Notes: a model not told the origin generated them from the letters alone. 32,808 nt of DNA from JAVBMC01 sp031552845 (GCA_031552845.1 JAVBMC010000076.1:1-32808), one strand, 5' to 3'. Positions 15,565 to 23,966 are shown, counted from the stretch's first letter. Made by a program: numbers and translations.

Positions 15565-15593
15565 ATGATAGCAAATCTACCCCGCTTGGGCAA
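15565..15593 (-). promoter_or_regulatory. Sigma-70-type promoter of rpsO-pnp
   Basis: On the minus strand, TTGCCC (15588-15593) and TATCAT (15565-15570) have a 17-nt spacer, leaving a leader of about 140 nt before rpsO. Confidence 0.6.
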
Positions 15594-15641
15594 GCCTAAA
15601 GCGCGTGCTTCTCCGGAAAATGGCTTGTGCGATAATAGACC

Positions 15642-15671
15642 TTGCCTTGCTCAACCGCCTTGTGTTATACT
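15642..15671 (+). promoter_or_regulatory. Promoter of the GH5 gene
   Basis: TTGCCT (15642-15647) and TATACT (15666-15671) are separated by 18 nt. The start codon follows at 15705, behind a good AAAGGAGA ribosome site. Confidence 0.6.
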
Positions 15672-15704
15672 GCATGAAAGACAAATAAAGGAGATAGGGG
15701 ATAA

Positions 15705-17129
15705 ATGAAACGATTGTGTTTGGTGTTGATGTTGTTGGCGGGGGTGGTTTCGGCGGCGCCGCGGTATCGGGGCTTTAACCTGTTGGAGATGTTCATGTAT
15801 GGCGGCAGTGAGAAGCGCTTTCAAGAGAGCGACTTCCGCATGATGAAGGAGTGGGGCTTTAACTTCGTGCGCCTGCCGTTGGACTACCGCTTCTGGATTA
15901 AGGACGGCCAGTGGGACGTCATCGACGACGCCAAGCTCAAGCCGATCGACGAAGCCATCGCCTTCGGGCAGAAATACGGCATCCATGTGCAAGTCTGCTT
16001 CCACCGTATCCCCGGGTTCACCGTAGCGCGTCCTGCCGAAGCGCGCAACCTGTTCGCCGACCCCGAGGCACTCAAAGTCGCCTGTCACCACTGGGATACT
16101 TTTGCCAAGCGGTATAAAGACATCTCCAACGAGGACATCAGCTTCAACCTTTTCAATGAACCCGACAGCAGCGTCAGCGAGGAACAATACGTCCGCGTAG
16201 CCGAAGCGCTCGTCGAAACCATTCGCGCCGTCTCGCCTAAGCGTACGATTGTCGCCGACGGCCTCAAGTGGGGCACGCGCCCTTGCAAGGGACTCTACGC
16301 GCTCGGCATTGAACAAGCCACGCGCGGTTACAACCCCATGAGCGTGTCGCACTACAAAGCGCCGTGGGTTGGCACTCCGAGCGCCGAGCCGCTCTGGCCG
16401 CTCGCTCCCGGAATCTCTCCGCTCTATGGTGAAGGCAAGAAGCCGTGGAACGTACCGCTCACTGTTCAAGACCTCCCCGCCGGCACACTCAAACTGCGTC
16501 TGGGCAACGTCTCCGGCGATGTGCGCCTCAAAGCTGTTTGCGACGGCAAAACCGTGCTCGACCAAAAGCTCACCCCCGGCGGCGAAGGCAAATGGGCCAA
16601 CGTTGTACGCCACGAACAATGGAAGCTCACGCAAGCACGCTACATGGACGCCATCGAATTCACTGTTCCCGCCTCTAAGAAGTTCACCTTGGAAGTCGCG
16701 CAAGGCGATTGGTGCGAAATCGAACGCCTCGACACCCCCATTGGCCCGCTCGCATTCAGCCTCAACTGGGGACAGACCAACTCCCCCTTCCGCTGTGCAG
16801 GCGGCAAAATCATTCCCGGCGGCAAAGCCCCCTCCGGCCTTGACCAGCTGCGCGAACAAAACATCGAGCCTTGGGAATCCGCAATGAAAGCAGGCATCCC
16901 CATCATGGTCGGCGAATTCGGTTCCTACAACCAAACGCCCCACGCTGTTGCACTCGCTTGGCTCGAAGACAACCTCAAACTCTGGAAAGAAAACAACTGG
17001 GGCTGGGCGCTCTGGAACTTCCGCGGCACCTTCGGCATCCTCGACAGCCAACGCTCCGATGTCACCTACGAAGACTACCAAGGGCACAAGCTCGACCGCC
17101 AAATGCTCAACCTGCTCCTCAAATACTAA
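15705..17129 (+). CDS. Secreted GH5 endoglucanase-like glycoside hydrolase with internal beta-domain
   Basis: A 474-aa protein with a signal peptide (1-18) and a GH5 (beta/alpha)8 barrel. Barrel signatures include YRGFNLLEMF, GFNFVRLPLDY, the acid/base Glu152 in FNLFNEPDSS, the catalytic-site segment MSVSHYKAPW, the nucleophile Glu404 in IMVGEFGSY, and WGWALWNFRGTFG. Between the Tyr-containing strand and the nucleophile strand lies an insertion (about 241-362). It reads as beta strands (LKLRLGNVSGDVRLKAV, GKWANVV, FTLEVAQGDWCEIERL) and resembles a small carbohydrate-binding sandwich. It probably cuts beta-1,4-glucans or mannans; the exact substrate cannot be told. The first 20 codons are G/T-ending while the rest is strongly C-ending. 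Confidence 0.9.
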   Translation: MKRLCLVLMLLAGVVSAAPRYRGFNLLEMFMYGGSEKRFQESDFRMMKEWGFNFVRLPLDYRFWIKDGQWDVIDDAKLKPIDEAIAFGQKYGIHVQVCFHRIPGFTVARPAEARNLFADPEALKVACHHWDTFAKRYKDISNEDISFNLFNEPDSSVSEEQYVRVAEALVETIRAVSPKRTIVADGLKWGTRPCKGLYALGIEQATRGYNPMSVSHYKAPWVGTPSAEPLWPLAPGISPLYGEGKKPWNVPLTVQDLPAGTLKLRLGNVSGDVRLKAVCDGKTVLDQKLTPGGEGKWANVVRHEQWKLTQARYMDAIEFTVPASKKFTLEVAQGDWCEIERLDTPIGPLAFSLNWGQTNSPFRCAGGKIIPGGKAPSGLDQLREQNIEPWESAMKAGIPIMVGEFGSYNQTPHAVALAWLEDNLKLWKENNWGWALWNFRGTFGILDSQRSDVTYEDYQGHKLDRQMLNLLLKY

Positions 17130-17165
17130 AGCACCTTGAGACGAACGTGCGGCTCACGCACCTAC

Positions 17166-17199
17166 AACAGCGGCAGGGATAACCCCGCCGCTGTTTTTT
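17166..17199 (+). terminator. Intrinsic terminator after the GH5 gene
   Basis: A 9-bp stem, AACAGCGGC with GCCGCTGTT (17166-17174 and 17187-17195), runs into a six-T tract. Confidence 0.9.
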
Positions 17200-17224
17200 G
17201 CACACGCCTTCACTAGTCCGCATA

Positions 17225-17256
17225 AAGCTCACGCGGAGACACGGAGGCGCGGGAAA
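17225..17256 (+). repeat. Dispersed intergenic repeat, copy 1
   Basis: The motif AAGCTCACGCGGAGA, then GGAGGCGCGG and AAA, recurs as a shorter variant at 17903-17930. It matches a type of 'CACGCGGAGACGCGGAG' intergenic repeat that I recognise as common in several bacterial groups. Confidence 0.5.
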
Positions 17257-17659
17257 AACGATGAGGTCGAAGAGGTCGGGGGGGCTGAAGGAGACGGGCA
17301 TTTTTGCAGGGGGTGTGGGTGCTGCCGCCGATAGCTCGTGAGGGATGGCAGACGTCAGCTAGAAGCAAGAGGATTATCCCACATCCCATCCCCCAAGTCA
17401 AGGGCATTTTTTAGACCCTTCCATTCCGCAACTCCAATTCCAGCGTCCCCGTAACATCCACGCAAAACGCTCCGATTAAACGCCCTCGCCGCAATTGTTA
17501 GGCAAACAAAAACTCGAAACAGGTAGCGAAATGCAAAACAACGCAACAATGCCATAAACATCTATCATCTTTTTAGTCCACGATCCCTGATTTAAATATT
17601 TGGCCTTGCTGCCGGTTTTACACACTGCAAAATTGGAGCGTATTCAACTTCACTCGCAC

Positions 17660-17771
17660 GTGCGAGTGAGTTCGGTTATAGGTGTAAGCCAAGTTTGGTT
17701 ACACGTGTAAGTAAGAGTACATTACAGGTGTAAGTAAAGCTGAAGGCACGTGCCTTCAAACCCAAAGGCAC
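17660..17771. repeat. 22-23-bp tandem mini-hairpin array
   Basis: Units begin at 17660 (GTGCGAG), 17682, 17705 and 17728 (each GTGTAAG) and 17750 (GTGCCTT), spaced 22, 23, 23 and 22 bp. Several units fold on themselves: GTGTAA with TTACAC (17682-17704, with inner CCAA/TTGG), TGTAA with TTACA (17706-17726), and GTGCCTT with AAGGCAC (17750-17771). Unit junctions are CACGTG-centred palindromes: CACTCGCACGTGCGAGTG (17651-17668), TTACACGTGTAA (17699-17710) and TGAAGGCACGTGCCTTCA (17741-17758). The stems change in both arms while the pairing is kept. There is no gene in 17200-18162. Confidence 0.75.
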
Positions 17772-17902
17772 CTCGCTTTTAGCATGATTTCAAAGGTGTA
17801 AAAATGTTGTCAGAAAAAAGAGTGCGGCAGAAAATGCATCCGTTTCAGGGAAGAGGTGGTGAAAAGGCGTTTTGAAACGATTAAGGGGTTCGCTAGAGAA
17901 AG

Positions 17903-17930
17903 AAGCTCACGCGGAGAAGAGGCGCGGAAA
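17903..17930 (+). repeat. Dispersed intergenic repeat, copy 2
   Basis: AAGCTCACGCGGAGA followed by AGAGGCGCGGAAA is a shortened copy of 17225-17256. Further decayed repeat words follow: GTAGGGCTA at 17950 and again near 18089, and the palindrome GGTCTCGGCGAGACC near 18057-18071. Confidence 0.5.
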
Positions 17931-18162
17931 GAAACTGACGCGGTTGTTGGGTAGGGCTATGAAGGTGCCTGTGGCACTTTCGCCGAAACCGCCGAGCGGG
18001 GTAATTGTGTGTGAAAAGGTGGGCGACTGTATGAGTGCGGCTGAACGCAGTGTGGCGGTCTCGGCGAGACCTGCCCTACCTTTGGGAAGTAGGGCTAACG
18101 CGTATAAAAGGTATTCCGATGACTTATTTACGATATGGGGCGATCAATCAATTAAAGAATAT

Positions 18163-19413
18163 CTATCTGGTCTCTAAGTCTTTCATTGTTCGTGCAAGGT
18201 TCTCTACACCTGCTGTCAATGTTTCGACTTGTTCTTTTGCTGCTTTTGATAACACTAATGTGTCACAGTAGTCTTTCAAATACTCTTGATAGGTTTGGCA
18301 GATGGAAGCTTGGGAGTAACATTTGCATTCGGTTACCACGCTTTCATATCCGTCTTGTGACAATATCTTATACGGATAAACGAACACATCATGATAAGCA
18401 CTACATTCACTTGTTATGGAGCCGCCGCAATAGATGGACTGGCGGGAAAACCCATCGACATCCTGCGGCAAGTTTTCATTTTCAGAGGTCTTCACCAGTT
18501 CTGTTGTTTGAAAAATAAGGCCTACGCTTTGGTACATTTTTATTTCGCTCTTTGAGTAAGAGACGTTGCGGTTGCGGAGGATTTTTGCAATAAATGTCTG
18601 TCTGTCGCGTCTCCACTGTTCATGTTCTTCGGCTAATCGTTTAAAGTGTTCTTTCTCAACCTCTGGTGCCATGGGGGCATATGACACATCCGGCAGTGTT
18701 TCAGGGCAAAGTATCAGGTTGCTTAAGATTTTTCCTGCCACGTGCCCTTTCGTAATATCCTCCAAGCTTGGTATAGTGTACGGCGTTGTGAGCAACGTAT
18801 AAATGTTTTCATTCACCATTCGGTAGAGAGCTTGTATCGTCTTTCGTTCCTCCGAATCTTTTATTTGCACCAGTTCCGGAGTGAAGCGAGGCTTTTGCAT
18901 GCCTTTAAAATCAACGGCATTGCCTGATGTGAAAAGGTTTTGTGATGTGTAAAACTGAGGGTAGATTTCAATCTTCGAACCATGGTACTCGATTCTGTAG
19001 TCGTGGTTCTGAAACAATATTTTGGGCTTGTGTGCCCATGATGCGAAGTTGAATTGTTGACCTTCGCGTGGCGGTGTTAATAGCTTCAAGGCTAATGGGA
19101 CTAAGTTCTCCAATGGATGCAGATAGACATCGTCTGGCAGTTGCAGGTAGGCAAACTTTTCTTTTCGTTGTGCGATGGTCAGGGTTGCTGTTTCCCAACC
19201 AGACTGCACCCAAACCCCAACTTCACCGCCGCTGATTGTTCGCTTGATCCGCTGTCCATCTACTTGAATATCTATGGGTTCCCAAGCTTGCGGGGCAATA
19301 AATGCCTCCCCCGGATTCTTGTTCAATAGCCACGATGCACATTCTGCTTCTTGGATTAGTAAGGTGCCGACAAGTATCGTCCATACGAGAGTGAGAGAAC
19401 GGTTGGCGTTCAT
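18163..19413 (-). CDS. Secreted protein of unknown function
   Basis: A 416-aa protein that I do not recognise. A signal peptide (about 1-26, hydrophobic core LVWTILVGTLLI) is followed by a beta-rich first half (VQSGWETATLTIAQRKEK, DYRIEYHGSKIEIYPQF). A charged helical segment follows (about 265-290, HFKRLAEEHEQWRRDRQ), then a Cys-containing region (about 333-385) and a C-terminal helix. Its ATG overlaps the deoA stop codon (ATGA) and uses an AAGGAGG ribosome site inside deoA, so translation is coupled. Its base composition is clearly more AT-rich than deoA, which suggests recent acquisition. Function unknown. Confidence 0.72.
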   Translation of the reverse strand: MNANRSLTLVWTILVGTLLIQEAECASWLLNKNPGEAFIAPQAWEPIDIQVDGQRIKRTISGGEVGVWVQSGWETATLTIAQRKEKFAYLQLPDDVYLHPLENLVPLALKLLTPPREGQQFNFASWAHKPKILFQNHDYRIEYHGSKIEIYPQFYTSQNLFTSGNAVDFKGMQKPRFTPELVQIKDSEERKTIQALYRMVNENIYTLLTTPYTIPSLEDITKGHVAGKILSNLILCPETLPDVSYAPMAPEVEKEHFKRLAEEHEQWRRDRQTFIAKILRNRNVSYSKSEIKMYQSVGLIFQTTELVKTSENENLPQDVDGFSRQSIYCGGSITSECSAYHDVFVYPYKILSQDGYESVVTECKCYSQASICQTYQEYLKDYCDTLVLSKAAKEQVETLTAGVENLARTMKDLETR

Positions 19414-20693
19414 ATGACCTCCTTGTAAATGAGCGGCGTGGGGGTGGGTGGTTGGGGGGTGATGGTGATGGCGTTTTGGAGGAGGTCGAGGGCGGCGGTG
19501 AGTTTGGCGGGGTCGTTGGCGTGGAGGGTGAGGAGGGGTTGGCCGCGTTTGACGGGGGTGCCGGGGTGGAGCATGTCGGCGATGCCGACGGCGGGGTCAA
19601 TGGTGTCGGTGAGTTGTTTGCGGCCGCCGCCGAGTTCGATGACGGCGAGGCCGATGGCTCTGGCGGGGAGGGTGTTGACGTAGCCGTCCGCGGGTGAGGG
19701 GAGGGGTTGGATGATGTTGGCTTTGGGGAGGGGGGCGTCGGGGTTGCCGCCTTGGGCTTTTATCATGGCGTGGTAGTAGCGTAGGGCGGTGCCGTCGTCG
19801 AGGTGTTGGGCGAGTTGGGCGTCGGTGAGGGTGATGTCGCTGAGGCGGAGCATGTGGCTGGCGCAGGCGAGGGTGAGGGTGCGGACGTCGGCGGGGCCTT
19901 TGCCGTTGAGGATGTCGAGGGATTCTTGGATTTCGAGGGCGTTGCCGGCGGTGGCGCCGAGTGGGGTGTTCATGTCGGTGATGAGGGCGGCGGCGTTGCG
20001 GCCGAGGCGGCGGGCGGTGGTGATGAGGCTTTGGGCGAGTTGTTCGGCGTCTTGGGCGGTGGGCATGAAGGCACCTTGGCCGTATTTGACGTCGAAGAGG
20101 AGTGTCTTGGCGCCTTCGGCGAGCTTCTTGGACATGATGCTGGCGGTGATGAGGGGGATGGAGTTGACGGTGGCGGTGACGTCACGCAGGGCGTAGAGGA
20201 TTTTGTCGGCGGGGGCGATTTGGGCGCTTTGGGTGATGATGCCGCAGCGGGTGGCGTCGTCGTAGATTTGTGCGCGGAAGCGGTCGAGGGGGATGTCGGT
20301 GCGGTAGCCGGAGATGGATTCAAGTTTGTCGATGGTGCCGCCGGTGATGCCGAGGCCGCGCCCGGCGATCATGGGGACGGTGAGTCCGGCAGCGGCACAG
20401 AGGGGGGCGAGGGGGATGGAGATTTTGTCGCCGATGCCGCCGGTGGAGTGTTTGTCGGCAGTGGGGCGGGGGGAGTCGGAAAGGTCGAGGGTGGTGCCGG
20501 AGCGGAGCATGGCGTCGGTGAGGGCGGCGGTTTCGGCGGCGTCCATGCCGCGGCAGACGATGGCCATGAGCCAGGCGGCGGTTTGGTAGTCGGGGATGCG
20601 GCGTGCGGAGAGTTCGGCGATGAAGTAGGCGATTTCTTCAGCGGTGAGGGCGTGGCCGTCGCGTTTGCGCTCGATGATGGAGAAGGGGGTCAT
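19410..20693 (-). CDS. deoA: Pyrimidine-nucleoside (thymidine) phosphorylase
   Basis: Splits thymidine or uridine with phosphate into base and (deoxy)ribose-1-phosphate for nucleoside salvage. The 427-aa length is normal. Hallmarks are intact: the phosphate-binding DKHSTGGIGDK, the glycosyltransferase signature IAGRGLGITGGTIDKLESI, and the SKKLAEGAKTLLFDVKYGQGAFM region. A C-terminal domain follows (GGGRKQLTDTIDPAVG, HPGTPVKRGQPLLTLHA). It could equally be named pdp, since substrate range is not visible. Codons are strongly C-ending, which produces a long false antisense frame. A consensus-like promoter and an AAAGGA site precede it. Confidence 0.95.
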   Translation of the reverse strand: MTPFSIIERKRDGHALTAEEIAYFIAELSARRIPDYQTAAWLMAIVCRGMDAAETAALTDAMLRSGTTLDLSDSPRPTADKHSTGGIGDKISIPLAPLCAAAGLTVPMIAGRGLGITGGTIDKLESISGYRTDIPLDRFRAQIYDDATRCGIITQSAQIAPADKILYALRDVTATVNSIPLITASIMSKKLAEGAKTLLFDVKYGQGAFMPTAQDAEQLAQSLITTARRLGRNAAALITDMNTPLGATAGNALEIQESLDILNGKGPADVRTLTLACASHMLRLSDITLTDAQLAQHLDDGTALRYYHAMIKAQGGNPDAPLPKANIIQPLPSPADGYVNTLPARAIGLAVIELGGGRKQLTDTIDPAVGIADMLHPGTPVKRGQPLLTLHANDPAKLTAALDLLQNAITITPQPPTPTPLIYKEVI

Positions 20694-20726
20694 AACTGTT
20701 TTCCTTTCACGTGCAGAACCGGTATG

Positions 20727-20755
20727 AGTTTAGCGCGGGCGGGGGGATTTGTCAA
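20727..20755 (-). promoter_or_regulatory. Sigma-70-type promoter of deoA
   Basis: On the minus strand, TTGACA (20750-20755) and TAAACT (20727-20732) are separated by 17 nt, with the deoA ATG 34 nt beyond. Confidence 0.8.
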
Positions 20756-20791
20756 GCTCTATTGGCGGGCGTATCTTTTTTGTGTTTGTCG

Positions 20792-20821
20792 TTGTATGTC
20801 AACGATCGAATGTGTTATAAT
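20792..20821 (+). promoter_or_regulatory. Promoter of the small membrane protein gene
   Basis: Consensus TATAAT (20816-20821) has TTGTAT (20792-20797) 18 nt upstream. It lies back to back with the deoA promoter. Confidence 0.55.
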
Positions 20822-20856
20822 GGCAATACTCTTACTTGAGCAAAGGAGGATTGGGT

Positions 20857-21207
20857 ATGAAGAGTGACATTAAGCGTTGGTTATGGAAGTGCCTTTGTAT
20901 CTATTACAACAAAGACGATCCACGGTCTTTTGTGTATCGCCATCAGAAGTACAAATGGATTGGTATAACAGTCAACTTTGCTCATAGCAGAGCGAGATGG
21001 TTTTTCTGGTGGAGTATATTAGGGCTACTTTTGATTGGTTTAGCTTGGAGCGTTCCCATTGTTCACTCGAAAAGTCCTTCTTGGGTTCTAGACATTCTTA
21101 TGTTGTCCTGTGCTGGCGGGATTGTTTGGGTAGCGTTTTGGAATACGCAAAAGGATTTGTCTAAGTATCCCGGACCGCTTGCCGATCGTTTTGATAAGGT
21201 GGACTGA
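20857..21207 (+). CDS. Small two-helix membrane protein of unknown function
   Basis: A 116-aa protein that I do not recognise. A basic, aromatic N-terminal part (about 1-47) is followed by two membrane helices at about 48-69 (FFWWSILGLLLIGLAW) and 76-95 (VLDILMLSCAGGIVWVAF), then a short charged tail. ATG 20857 is chosen over the upstream in-frame start at 20836 because AAAGGAGGA sits 6 nt before it. The region is AT-richer than its neighbours. The stretch 21208-21536 behind it holds only the next promoter. Confidence 0.72.
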   Translation: MKSDIKRWLWKCLCIYYNKDDPRSFVYRHQKYKWIGITVNFAHSRARWFFWWSILGLLLIGLAWSVPIVHSKSPSWVLDILMLSCAGGIVWVAFWNTQKDLSKYPGPLADRFDKVD

Positions 21208-21467
21208 GCGCAAAAAACGAATATTAGCGCACTTCAATATCATCAAGAATGCCGGCGGGAAGAAATTGAGGCAGATTTACTCCTACGCCGGGTATCTGCA
21301 AAGTACTACTTTCTCTTGGAAAAAGTTTGAGATAATGGGTTATCTTGGACTTTCTGGCTTGCTTTGTTTGAGATAAGGGAGTGAAAAAGCTTCCGCATGG
21401 GCCACCCTTTCCGTTCGTACGCGCGGGCGTCTCTATTATAAAGTGTTTCAGAATGGGGGGTTTGGGC

Positions 21468-21497
21468 TTGAATAGGGCGGTTGGATTATGTTAGAAT
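21468..21497 (+). promoter_or_regulatory. Promoter of the NtrC-type regulator cluster
   Basis: TTGAAT (21468-21473) and TAGAAT (21492-21497) are 18 nt apart. Transcription would begin near 21504, so the ATG at 21537 is favoured over the GTG at 21498. Confidence 0.5.
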
Positions 21498-21536
21498 GTG
21501 GGTCGTTTTGACACAGGCAGGGACTGTGCCGTTTAT

Positions 21537-22913
21537 ATGAATAAAAAGCAGACGATCATCGTCGTTGAGGACGATAAGAATACGCGTGATGGTATTTGCC
21601 GTGCGTTGCAGCGTGCTTATGATGTGCGTAGCGCGGAGGATGCCGCTCAGGCGTTGAAGCTGTTGGCGGAGGTGGAGCCTGCTTTGATGTTGACCGATCT
21701 GCGGATGCCGGGCGAGGATGGGCTGTCGTTATTGCGGCAGGCGCTGCGGCTGCGTCCGGGTTTGCCGGTGATTGTGCTGACGGCGTATGGGAGCGTTGAG
21801 ACGGCCGTCGAGGCGATGAAGCAGGGCGCGTATGATTTTGTGACGAAGCCAATCAATCTGGATCATTTGGAATTGCTGGTGGCGCGGGCGTTGCGTTCGC
21901 GTTTGATGGAGGAGGAGAACAAGGCCCTCCAGCAGCAGGTGAATGAAAAGTTCGGGTTGGATAATATTTTAGGCAACTCCGCTGCGATGCGTGAGGTGTT
22001 CTCTTTGATCAAGCAAGCCGCGCCGACCGATGCGACGGTGTTGATTCAGGGTGCGAGCGGCACGGGTAAGGAGCTGGTGGCGCATGCGTTGCATCGGCTA
22101 AGCCGCCGGGCGCACGGGCCGTTCATCGCGGTGCATTGTGCGGCGTTGGCGCCGGCGTTGTTGGAGAGCGAGCTGTTCGGGCATGAGCGCGGTGCCTTTA
22201 CCGGTGCGGTGGCGCAGCGTAAGGGGCGGTTTGAATTGGCCGATGGCGGCACGTTGTTCTTGGATGAGATTTCGGAGATTGATCCGTCGATTCAAGTGAA
22301 GCTCCTGCGGGTGTTGGAGGAGCGGCGTTTTGAGCGCGTCGGCGGGAGTGAGTCGATTGAGGTGAACCTGCGGATTGTCACGGCGACGAACCGTGACTTG
22401 CGGCAGTATGTGGCCGAGGGGAAGTTCCGCGAGGATTTATTCTTTCGTTTGAATGTGGTGGACATTCAGCTGCCGGTTTTGGCCCAGCGGCGGGATGATA
22501 TCCCGTTGCTGGCGGCAGTGTTTCTAAAGGAGTTCGCCGAGCGTAACGGCCGTAGCATCACCGGGTTCGCGCCGGAGGCGCTGGAGGCGTTGTGCGGTTA
22601 TGACTGGCCTGGCAATGTGCGCGAATTGCGTAACGTCATCGAGAAGATGGTGGTGCTGGCGCATGGCTCGCGTTTGGAGCTGGCGGATGTGCCGTCGGCT
22701 TTGCGCACGGCGCCGGTTGTGACGGTGAGTGCGGATGTGACGATGGCTTCGGATTTGGCCGGCACAACGCGCCGTCAGATTCTGGCGACACTGAAGGCCT
22801 GCAAGGGCAACCGCGCCGAGACCGCGCGGAAGCTGAGGATTGGGCGCCGCACGTTGTACCGCCGTCTGGCGGAGTATGAAGAGAGCGAGCCCGGCAGTAC
22901 GGACGTCAGGTAA
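21537..22913 (+). CDS. NtrC-family sigma-54-dependent response regulator
   Basis: A 458-aa protein with three domains. The receiver domain (about 5-118) has phosphoacceptor Asp54 in MLTDLRMPGEDG and the Lys of FVTKP. The AAA+ domain (about 143-370) has Walker A GASGTGKE (172-179), the sigma-54 contact loop GAFTGA (219-224) and Walker B GTLFLDEI. The C-terminal Fis-type helix-turn-helix (about 410-455) reads NRAETARKLRIGRRTLYRRL. Phosphorylation should trigger ATP-driven opening of sigma-54 promoters. No histidine kinase gene is adjacent; instead a Ser/Thr kinase follows two genes later. I found no clear -24/-12 promoter in the window. Confidence 0.95.
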   Translation: MNKKQTIIVVEDDKNTRDGICRALQRAYDVRSAEDAAQALKLLAEVEPALMLTDLRMPGEDGLSLLRQALRLRPGLPVIVLTAYGSVETAVEAMKQGAYDFVTKPINLDHLELLVARALRSRLMEEENKALQQQVNEKFGLDNILGNSAAMREVFSLIKQAAPTDATVLIQGASGTGKELVAHALHRLSRRAHGPFIAVHCAALAPALLESELFGHERGAFTGAVAQRKGRFELADGGTLFLDEISEIDPSIQVKLLRVLEERRFERVGGSESIEVNLRIVTATNRDLRQYVAEGKFREDLFFRLNVVDIQLPVLAQRRDDIPLLAAVFLKEFAERNGRSITGFAPEALEALCGYDWPGNVRELRNVIEKMVVLAHGSRLELADVPSALRTAPVVTVSADVTMASDLAGTTRRQILATLKACKGNRAETARKLRIGRRTLYRRLAEYEESEPGSTDVR

Positions 22914-22925
22914 GGGAGGCACGTC

Positions 22926-23966
22926 ATGTTCAAGAAACTCAAATGGTTTTTGTTATCGATGCTCGCCGCAAGCGTGGTGATGGCGCAGGTACTGGCGATT
23001 TGTCCGAAGTGCGGTAAGGAAGCGCAGAGCGCCGATGCCGCGTTCTGCATGAAGTGCGGCGCACCCTATAAGAAACGCGCCGAAGAACCGGCTGCTGCAA
23101 AGCCGATTGAAGCTGTGGTCGCACCGGCACAGCCGCGCCAATTGGAAGGTCTGCAAGCACAGATGCTTGAAGCAATCAAGGTTGACGTGTTGGCGGCGCA
23201 GGCGTTGCAAAAGTCTGAAGAGGCTGCTGCAGTGCCGCGCTATATCGCCGATGCGACGGCGGCGTTGTATTATCAAAATGCGGCGGCGTTGCTGCGTTTG
23301 CTGCCGGCTGATGGATTGTCGAAAGAGGGCGTGCAGATCATTGAGGCGGGCGTGCAAAAGAAGCCCACTGCCCGCTCGTTGAACTTGAATGAGCTGAAGC
23401 GCTTGGCACTGCAGGCGCATCAGAAGTATGACGCCGCACAGCGGTTGAATGGGCGCATTGCCTGCGGGTTTGCGTGGGTGCCGTCGGAGTGGGCATTGAA
23501 CATTGAACAGCAGGCGCTTTTGCGCACGGCTATTCCGCCGCAGTGTACGGCTTGTGCGGGTTTCGGCACGGAGCTGTGCAGCAAATGCAAAGGGCTCGGC
23601 ACGGTCAAGTGTACGCAAGCGGGGTGTAAGGATGGCATTATTACGCCGAAACAGAAAGCAGATATTTTTGAAGTCAGGCGCATTGCCGAAGAGGCAACCT
23701 CCGACCGGCCTTATAAGTGCCCGACTTGCAAGGGGACGGGACAGATGGGGTGCGTGGATTGCCGGGCGACGGGCGTGATTTCGTGCAAGCGGTGTTCGGG
23801 TTCCGGCAAGACGCAGCGGTGTGCGCAGTGCGTCGGCGAGGGGCTGGTGATTTGTACGAAGTGTTACGGGCAGGGCGAAGCGCAGGGTAAAACGTGCGTG
23901 ATGTGTAAGGGTGAAAAACGAATCTTTTGTACGGCCTGCAAGGGCTGCGGGTATTTGAGCCGATGA
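22926..23966 (+). CDS. Exported zinc-ribbon and CxxCxGxG-repeat protein
   Basis: A 346-aa protein. A basic-hydrophobic N terminus (1-24, KKLKWFLLSMLAASVVMA) looks like a signal peptide or anchor. A two-pair zinc ribbon follows at once (CPKCG, CMKCG, about 26-45), then an Ala-rich helical linker (about 75-200). The C-terminal region (207-341) contains about ten DnaJ-like CxxCxGxG-type motifs (for example CTACAGFG, CPTCKGTG, CKRCSGSG, CTKCYGQG), where DnaJ itself has four. There is no J domain. The motifs presumably bind zinc or act on thiols. GGGAGG precedes the ATG, 12 nt after the regulator. The stop overlaps the kinase start by 4 nt (ATGA). Confidence 0.85.
   Translation: MFKKLKWFLLSMLAASVVMAQVLAICPKCGKEAQSADAAFCMKCGAPYKKRAEEPAAAKPIEAVVAPAQPRQLEGLQAQMLEAIKVDVLAAQALQKSEEAAAVPRYIADATAALYYQNAAALLRLLPADGLSKEGVQIIEAGVQKKPTARSLNLNELKRLALQAHQKYDAAQRLNGRIACGFAWVPSEWALNIEQQALLRTAIPPQCTACAGFGTELCSKCKGLGTVKCTQAGCKDGIITPKQKADIFEVRRIAEEATSDRPYKCPTCKGTGQMGCVDCRATGVISCKRCSGSGKTQRCAQCVGEGLVICTKCYGQGEAQGKTCVMCKGEKRIFCTACKGCGYLSR

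Noticed and set aside
17872..18177. A 101-codon plus-strand frame
   Set aside because: It is translated from dispersed intergenic repeats (CACGCGGAG and GTAGGGC types) and lacks a convincing ribosome site.
19803..20867. A 354-codon Gly/Val/Glu-rich plus-strand frame
   Set aside because: Antisense of deoA, caused by its C-ending codons.
21179..21376. A 65-codon frame overlapping the end of the small membrane protein gene
   Set aside because: TTG start without a ribosome site, out of frame with a supported gene, no recognisable features.
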